Shown here one piece after another: positions 60,069 to 64,000 of a stretch of 64,000 nucleotides of DNA. Location: the NCBI GenBank assembly GCA_965215715.1, contig OZ244129.1:2666001-2730000 (forward strand). Direction: 5' to 3'. A model generated the notes under the pieces. It had not been told where the DNA came from. It was given only the letters and a program-made list of their open reading frames with translations, and ran no database searches. The position numbers and the translations under genes are program-made. Source of the stretch: HXMU1428-3 sp965215715 (GTDB lineage: Bacteria > Pseudomonadota > Alphaproteobacteria > Rhizobiales > HXMU1428-3). How positions within the stretch are numbered: position 1 is the first letter of the stretch; every line of letters begins with the position of its first letter.

Positions 60069-61427
60069 ATGCGCTATTTGCCCCATACCCCTGAAAGCCG
60101 CAAGGCCATGCTTGATGATATCGGCGTTTCTTCGATTGAAGACTTGTTTGAACAAGTTGGCGCGGTTGAACAGGCGAACCGGTCTGGCTTGACGCTTGAT
60201 TTGCCGAACCATTTGGCGGAAATGGACGTTGAGCGGCACCTTGTTAACTTATCAAATCAAAACATTGCCGGCTCGCAAGCCCCGTTTTTTGTCGGGTGCG
60301 GGGCGTATCGCCATCATGTGCCAGCCAGTGTTGATCATTTGATCCAACGCTCTGAATTTTTAACCTCTTACACGCCTTATCAACCAGAGATTTCGCAAGG
60401 CACACTGCAATATTTGTTTGAGTTTCAAACCCAGGTGGCCAATTTGCTCGGCTGTGAGGTTGCCAATGCCTCGCTTTATGATGGGTCTACGGGATGCGGA
60501 GAAGCTGTGTTGATGGCGCACCGGGTGACCCGGCGCAAGCGGGCTGTTTTGGCGGGTAATTTGCACCCTCACTATCGCTCCGTTGTGGAAACGCTTTCTG
60601 GCATGAGTGGTTTTAAGGTTGTCTCAGGGCCAACGTCTCCCACTGGCACGTTAGACCTTGAGGCGCTCATTGATGAGGAGACCTCTTGTGTTGTGGTGCA
60701 AACCCCTGATGTGTTTGGCAATTTGCATGATTTGCGCAACCTGGCTAAAGCTGCGCAAGACAAAGGCGCTTTGCTTATTGGGGTGGTCACAGAGGCTGTC
60801 TCGCTGGGTGCTGTGATGTCACCTGGCCAGATGGGCGCAGATATTGTGGTGGCTGAAGGCCAGTCTATTGGCAATGGCTTGAATTTTGGCGGCCCCTATT
60901 TGGGGCTTTTCGGCTGCAAGCAGAAATTTGTGCGGCAAATGCCGGGCCGGGTTTGCGGGGAGACGGTTGATGCCGATGGCAAGCGCGGCTTTGTGCTGAC
61001 CCTTTCCACACGCGAACAACACATCCGGCGCGAAAAGGCAACGAGTAATATTTGCACCAACTCTGGCCTGTGCTGTTTGGCGTTTTCCATTCATATGACT
61101 TTGTTGGGTGAAACGGGTTTGCGCAAATTAGCGGCGCTTAATCATGCAAAAGCGGTGCAGTTGGCTCAAAAGCTGGATGAGCTGGACGGTGTGGATGTCA
61201 TTAACGAGCGGTTTTTTAATGAATTTACGGTGCGGCTCAAGGGCTCAACGGACAAGGTCGTGAGCCAGCTTGCAAGCCAAAACATTTTGGCCGGTGTGCC
61301 GGGCGCTCGGTTATGGCCAGGACAATCAGAGTTTGATGATCTGTTGATGATTGCGGTGACAGAGACTGTCAGCGATGGGGATATGGATGTGCTTGTAAAC
61401 GGTTTGAAGGAGGTTCTTGATGCTTAA
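60069..61427 (+). CDS. gcvPA: glycine dehydrogenase (decarboxylating) subunit 1
   Basis: This 452-aa protein is the N-terminal half of the split P protein: MRYLPHTPESRKAMLDDIGV, FVGCGAYRHHVPASVDHLIQ, TPYQPEISQGTLQYLFEFQT, ASLYDGSTGCGEAVLMAHRV. It pairs with subunit 2 to decarboxylate glycine via PLP. The final codons overlap the gcvPB start, so the two are translationally coupled. Confidence 0.97.
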   Translation: MRYLPHTPESRKAMLDDIGVSSIEDLFEQVGAVEQANRSGLTLDLPNHLAEMDVERHLVNLSNQNIAGSQAPFFVGCGAYRHHVPASVDHLIQRSEFLTSYTPYQPEISQGTLQYLFEFQTQVANLLGCEVANASLYDGSTGCGEAVLMAHRVTRRKRAVLAGNLHPHYRSVVETLSGMSGFKVVSGPTSPTGTLDLEALIDEETSCVVVQTPDVFGNLHDLRNLAKAAQDKGALLIGVVTEAVSLGAVMSPGQMGADIVVAEGQSIGNGLNFGGPYLGLFGCKQKFVRQMPGRVCGETVDADGKRGFVLTLSTREQHIRREKATSNICTNSGLCCLAFSIHMTLLGETGLRKLAALNHAKAVQLAQKLDELDGVDVINERFFNEFTVRLKGSTDKVVSQLASQNILAGVPGARLWPGQSEFDDLLMIAVTETVSDGDMDVLVNGLKEVLDA

Positions 61428-62982
61428 CAATAAAGGACGGGTGACCCAACCACCAACACAAGAGACTTTCCAAGCTATCTCCACTGTTAGCGGGCATAAA
61501 GGCTTGAGCTGGGAAGAGCCGTTGATTTTTGAAAATGGCGGGCTTGACCAGAGCGGGGTGGATTTGCCTGACGTGCCTGAGACGGGCACCAAATTGGGTG
61601 ATTTAGCACGCACCGACGAGATTGACTTGCCCGGGCTTTCAGAGCCAGAGGCGGTGCGCCATTATGTGCGTTTGAGCCAGAAAAATTATGCCATTGACAG
61701 CGGGTTTTATCCGCTTGGGTCCTGTACGATGAAACATAACCCGCGTTTGAATGAGAAAATGGCACGTTTGCCTGGGTTTTCAGACATACACCCTTTGCAG
61801 CCACAAGCGACCGTTCAAGGCGCTCTTGGGCTGATGGAAGAGCTGAGCACTTGGTTGATGGAGCTGACCGGAATGGCCGCCATTGCGCTTTCGCCCAAAG
61901 CGGGGGCGCATGGGGAGCTGTGCGGCATGATGGCCATTAAGGCGGCCCTAGAGGCGGCTGACAGCACGCGTGATATTGTGCTGGTGCCTGAAAGTGCCCA
62001 TGGCACCAACCCAGCGACAGCAGCTTTGCTTGGGTTTAAAGTGGCCTCAATCCCGGCCGATGAGGATGGCACTGTGCGGGTCAAGGCTGTTGAGGATGCC
62101 ATTGCAAACAATGGGGCAGACAAGATTGCTGGCATTATGCTGACCAATCCCAACACTTGCGGGTTGTTTGAGCGCGAGATTAAAGCGATTGCTGATGCGG
62201 TGCATGATGCAGGCGGCTATTTTTATTGTGATGGGGCTAATTTTAACGCTATTATGGGCCGGGTGCGCCCGGGAGATTTGGGCGTTGATGCGATGCACTT
62301 TAACCTGCACAAAACCTTTTCAACCCCGCATGGCGGCGGCGGACCAGGCTCTGGCCCCGTGGTGCTCTCCTCGCGCCTGGCACCGTTTGCGCCAGTGCCG
62401 TTTTTGCGCAAAGAGGGTGACACACTTTCTCTGGTTGAACATGAAGAAGAAGCCAAGGCTGGCGGGGCGCAACCGTTTGGCCGCCTGACGGCCTTTCAAG
62501 GGCAGATGGGCATGTATGTGCGGGCGCTGTCTTACATTCTTAGCCATGGCTTGGATGGGTTGGCCCAAGCCAGCGGTGATGCGGTTTTAAATGCCAATTA
62601 TGTGCGGGCTAAACTGAAAGATGTGCTAAACCAGCCCTTTGGTGATCAGGCGTGTTGCCATGAAGTGCTGTTTGATGAGACCTCGCTTGAGGGTACGGGC
62701 GTGACCACGCTTGATATTGCCAAGCGGTTAATCGATGAAGGCTTCCACCCGATGACGATTTACTTTCCGCTGGTGTGTAAGGGTGCGATGTTAATTGAGC
62801 CAACGGAGAGCGAATCGAAGGCGAGCATTGATCAGTTTGTCACCACGCTTAGGGCCCTGGTTGAAGAAGCGCAAGTGCAAGGCGATGAAGCGTTCCATCA
62901 AGCGCCTGTTTTAACACCGCGGCGGCGGTTGGATGAGACGGGTGCGGCAAGAAAGCCTATTTTGCGGTGGGCGGCTGAGTAG
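61420..62982 (+). CDS. gcvPB: glycine dehydrogenase (decarboxylating) subunit 2
   Basis: 520 aa from the ATG at 61420, whose codon overlaps the last codons of gcvPA. Signatures are YPLGSCTMKHNPRLNEKMAR, ALSPKAGAHGELCGMMAIKA, VPESAHGTNPATAALLGFKV and the PLP-binding Lys in MHFNLHKTFSTPHGGGGPGS. It completes the split P protein; a separate gcvPA and gcvPB is common in many bacteria. Last gene of the operon; no lpd in the window. Confidence 0.97.
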   Translation: MLNNKGRVTQPPTQETFQAISTVSGHKGLSWEEPLIFENGGLDQSGVDLPDVPETGTKLGDLARTDEIDLPGLSEPEAVRHYVRLSQKNYAIDSGFYPLGSCTMKHNPRLNEKMARLPGFSDIHPLQPQATVQGALGLMEELSTWLMELTGMAAIALSPKAGAHGELCGMMAIKAALEAADSTRDIVLVPESAHGTNPATAALLGFKVASIPADEDGTVRVKAVEDAIANNGADKIAGIMLTNPNTCGLFEREIKAIADAVHDAGGYFYCDGANFNAIMGRVRPGDLGVDAMHFNLHKTFSTPHGGGGPGSGPVVLSSRLAPFAPVPFLRKEGDTLSLVEHEEEAKAGGAQPFGRLTAFQGQMGMYVRALSYILSHGLDGLAQASGDAVLNANYVRAKLKDVLNQPFGDQACCHEVLFDETSLEGTGVTTLDIAKRLIDEGFHPMTIYFPLVCKGAMLIEPTESESKASIDQFVTTLRALVEEAQVQGDEAFHQAPVLTPRRRLDETGAARKPILRWAAE

Positions 62983-63001
62983 CATTCTCTACTACTGGAC
63001 C

Positions 63002-63316
63002 TTATAAATTAGGCGATCTTTTGCTATTAAAAATACTTTCGAGCACTGTTAAATCCTGAATTACTAACTGTTTTCGGACATCGGTCTTTTTATTGTCAGC
63101 CCTAAAAAGGTCTTTTACAGAACTCCGCAAATAAGCGGTTCGTCCATTGCATCTATTGCCATGTATGCTATTCAGCTGCTCGATTATATTCGAGTAGAAT
63201 TTTATTGCTTCTACATTAGTACCTTCTTTTGAAAAAGGATCCAGAGCGTTAAAAGCCTCGTTAATGAGGAATTTTGCACTTTGTCTATCTTTCTTTGAAA
63301 AAAAATATTCTTCCAT
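63002..63316 (-). CDS. hypothetical protein, 104 aa
   Basis: From the ATG at 63316, after a GGAG ribosome binding site. MEEYFFSKKDRQSAKFLINE at the start, then FSKEGTNVEAIKFYSNIIEQ and TAYLRSSVKDLFRADNKKTD. Charged, helical, soluble. Unrecognised. It is convergent with gcvPB, and downstream (same strand) of the small secreted protein gene with a hairpin between. Confidence 0.6.
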   Translation of the reverse strand: MEEYFFSKKDRQSAKFLINEAFNALDPFSKEGTNVEAIKFYSNIIEQLNSIHGNRCNGRTAYLRSSVKDLFRADNKKTDVRKQLVIQDLTVLESIFNSKRSPNL

Positions 63317-63373
63317 TCTATTTCTCCGGTTTGATTTTTGGGAAAATAACCTAGATGATTCCAAGTTAATTAC

Positions 63374-63404
63374 AAAACCGGCCTCTTGCGAGACCGGTTT
63401 TTTT
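63374..63404. terminator. hairpin terminator between two minus-strand genes
   Basis: AAAACCGG-C-CTC with GAG-A-CCGGTTTT around a TTGC loop, flanked by A- and T-runs, so it can end the secreted-protein transcript on the minus strand (weaker T-run) or a plus-strand one. Confidence 0.7.
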
Positions 63405-63432
63405 GGGAGGAAGGGAAGGAACTGTGTGGACC

Positions 63433-63693
63433 TTAGTAGCAGCGTTTGCCAACTCTTACCCAGCGTAGAACTTTGCGGCCTTTGCGGGGGCTCCAGACCC
63501 AAAGTTTGCGGTATTTTGGTTTGCAGTGGTAGCCATAGCCATAATTGTAGTGATAGCCTGCATGGAAATGATGAAACTTTTTAAACTTCTTCCAACCGCC
63601 CGCGTTTGCATCTGAGGCGCCTGTGCTTAAGGCTGTTAAGCTGATGGTGGCAATGGCTAGAGCGCTAAGGGCTGTTTTTCTGATCGTGTTCAT
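63433..63693 (-). CDS. small secreted basic Tyr/Gly/His-rich protein
   Basis: An 86-aa protein with a signal peptide (MNTIRKTALSALAIATISLT then ALSTGASDANA). The mature part of about 55 residues is basic and aromatic: KFKKFHHFHAGYHYNYGYGY, HCKPKYRKLWVWSPRKGRKV and a terminal VGKRCY. Two cysteines could form a disulfide. Similar short proteins, of unknown function, are common in Rhizobiales. The start at 63693 is followed by a clean signal sequence. Confidence 0.78.
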   Translation of the reverse strand: MNTIRKTALSALAIATISLTALSTGASDANAGGWKKFKKFHHFHAGYHYNYGYGYHCKPKYRKLWVWSPRKGRKVLRWVRVGKRCY

Positions 63694-64000
63694 TTTAAAA
63701 TCTCCTGTTTAAATTTTGTGTTTTGGTTTGGGCTGTTGCCCTGTCGATGTAAGGAGATTAGGCAAATCAGGGTCTGGCGTATGTGATAATTATCACATCA
63801 TGAAAAGCCTACCTAAAAACTATTTTTTTCATAAAAAGCTTAGCCGTCACGGCCTCATTGAGCCGTGCATTCCTGTTTTTTTCAATAAATTTGCATTTTG
63901 GCGCCCGTTCATTTGATTTTAGCACGCAAAGGCAACAATGATTTGATATGGCACAGCTGTTTATCTTATTTGCACCTTAACGTTTGGGTTTGTTCCTGTT
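63694..64000. other. window end without recognisable gene
   Basis: About 300 bases upstream of the small secreted protein gene. It contains GTGATAATTATCAC at 63782-63795, a perfect 14-base palindrome that could be an operator of that gene. I see no credible coding frame, RNA gene or repeat-family copy. Confidence 0.45.

Overview
The window looks like chromosome from a flagellated, moderately AT-rich alphaproteobacterium, most likely related to the Hyphomicrobiales (Rhizobiales). Support comes from the gene sets (CheL-type rod-binding protein and FliX beside flgI, the ispH-thrB-rnhA string, a DksA-like protein with a reduced zinc finger, OlsB-type ornithine acyltransferase). Further support comes from an RpoH-type CTTG-N18-CCTATAT promoter, a TTAA-N7-TTAA CtrA-like site, and mosaic intergenic repeats of the AGAGCAT / AAAACCG type common in rhizobial genomes. 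There is no rRNA, CRISPR array, prophage or complete insertion sequence; one tRNA-Leu(CAA) is present.

Layout. 1-6.2 kb: the edge of an unidentified two-gene P-loop ATPase module, a CAP-domain lipoprotein, a polysaccharide flippase, a DUF924 protein and a D,D-carboxypeptidase. 6.4-12.3 kb: quinone oxidoreductase, tRNA-Leu, YqaA/DedA protein, DsbB, a long apparently structured non-coding segment before a 72-aa protein, OlsB and AlkB. 12.3-19 kb: a soluble double-PAS chemoreceptor, dnaK-dnaJ, a flavin reductase and pyrF. 19-27.3 kb: a three-gene operon of unknown function encoding a 651-aa protein, a 1171-aa actin/Hsp70-fold protein and a 790-aa membrane coiled-coil protein. 27.4-33 kb: a RimB-RimK fusion, an atypical macrodomain, zur-znuC-znuB behind a Zur box, and ispG. 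33-36 kb: a sulfide dehydrogenase (flavocytochrome c) locus with a foreign-looking thioredoxin-fold gene and a decayed DUF1826 gene. 36-41 kb: a secreted methyltransferase, cytochrome b561/MarR, a haloacid dehalogenase, an AhpD-like protein/TetR. 41-49 kb: ispA, mtgA, rpmF, paired membrane proteins, a tandem 145-bp repeat array, a GGDEF-EAL protein, asd. 49-54 kb: flagellin, flgN-like, cheL, flgI, fliX. 54-57 kb: dksA-like, rnhA, thrB, ispH. 57-63 kb: a lipoprotein, then a tandem glycine riboswitch controlling gcvT-gcvH-gcvPA-gcvPB. The end holds two small unknown genes.

Three repeat families thread through the intergenic spaces. Family A consists of about 125-bp near-perfect palindromes at 8479, 17534 and 31620 whose arms differ between copies by compensated substitutions. 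Family B is a GC-rich sequence beginning CTCACGGGCTATTC; it occurs as a 145-bp tandem array, as single copies, and as a 407-bp element with perfect 24-bp inverted ends. Family C/D is the rhizobial-type mosaic repeat.

The observations most worth following are the actin-fold/membrane coiled-coil operon at 19-27 kb, the palindromic family A, and the multi-helix non-coding segment at about 9.5-9.9 kb.
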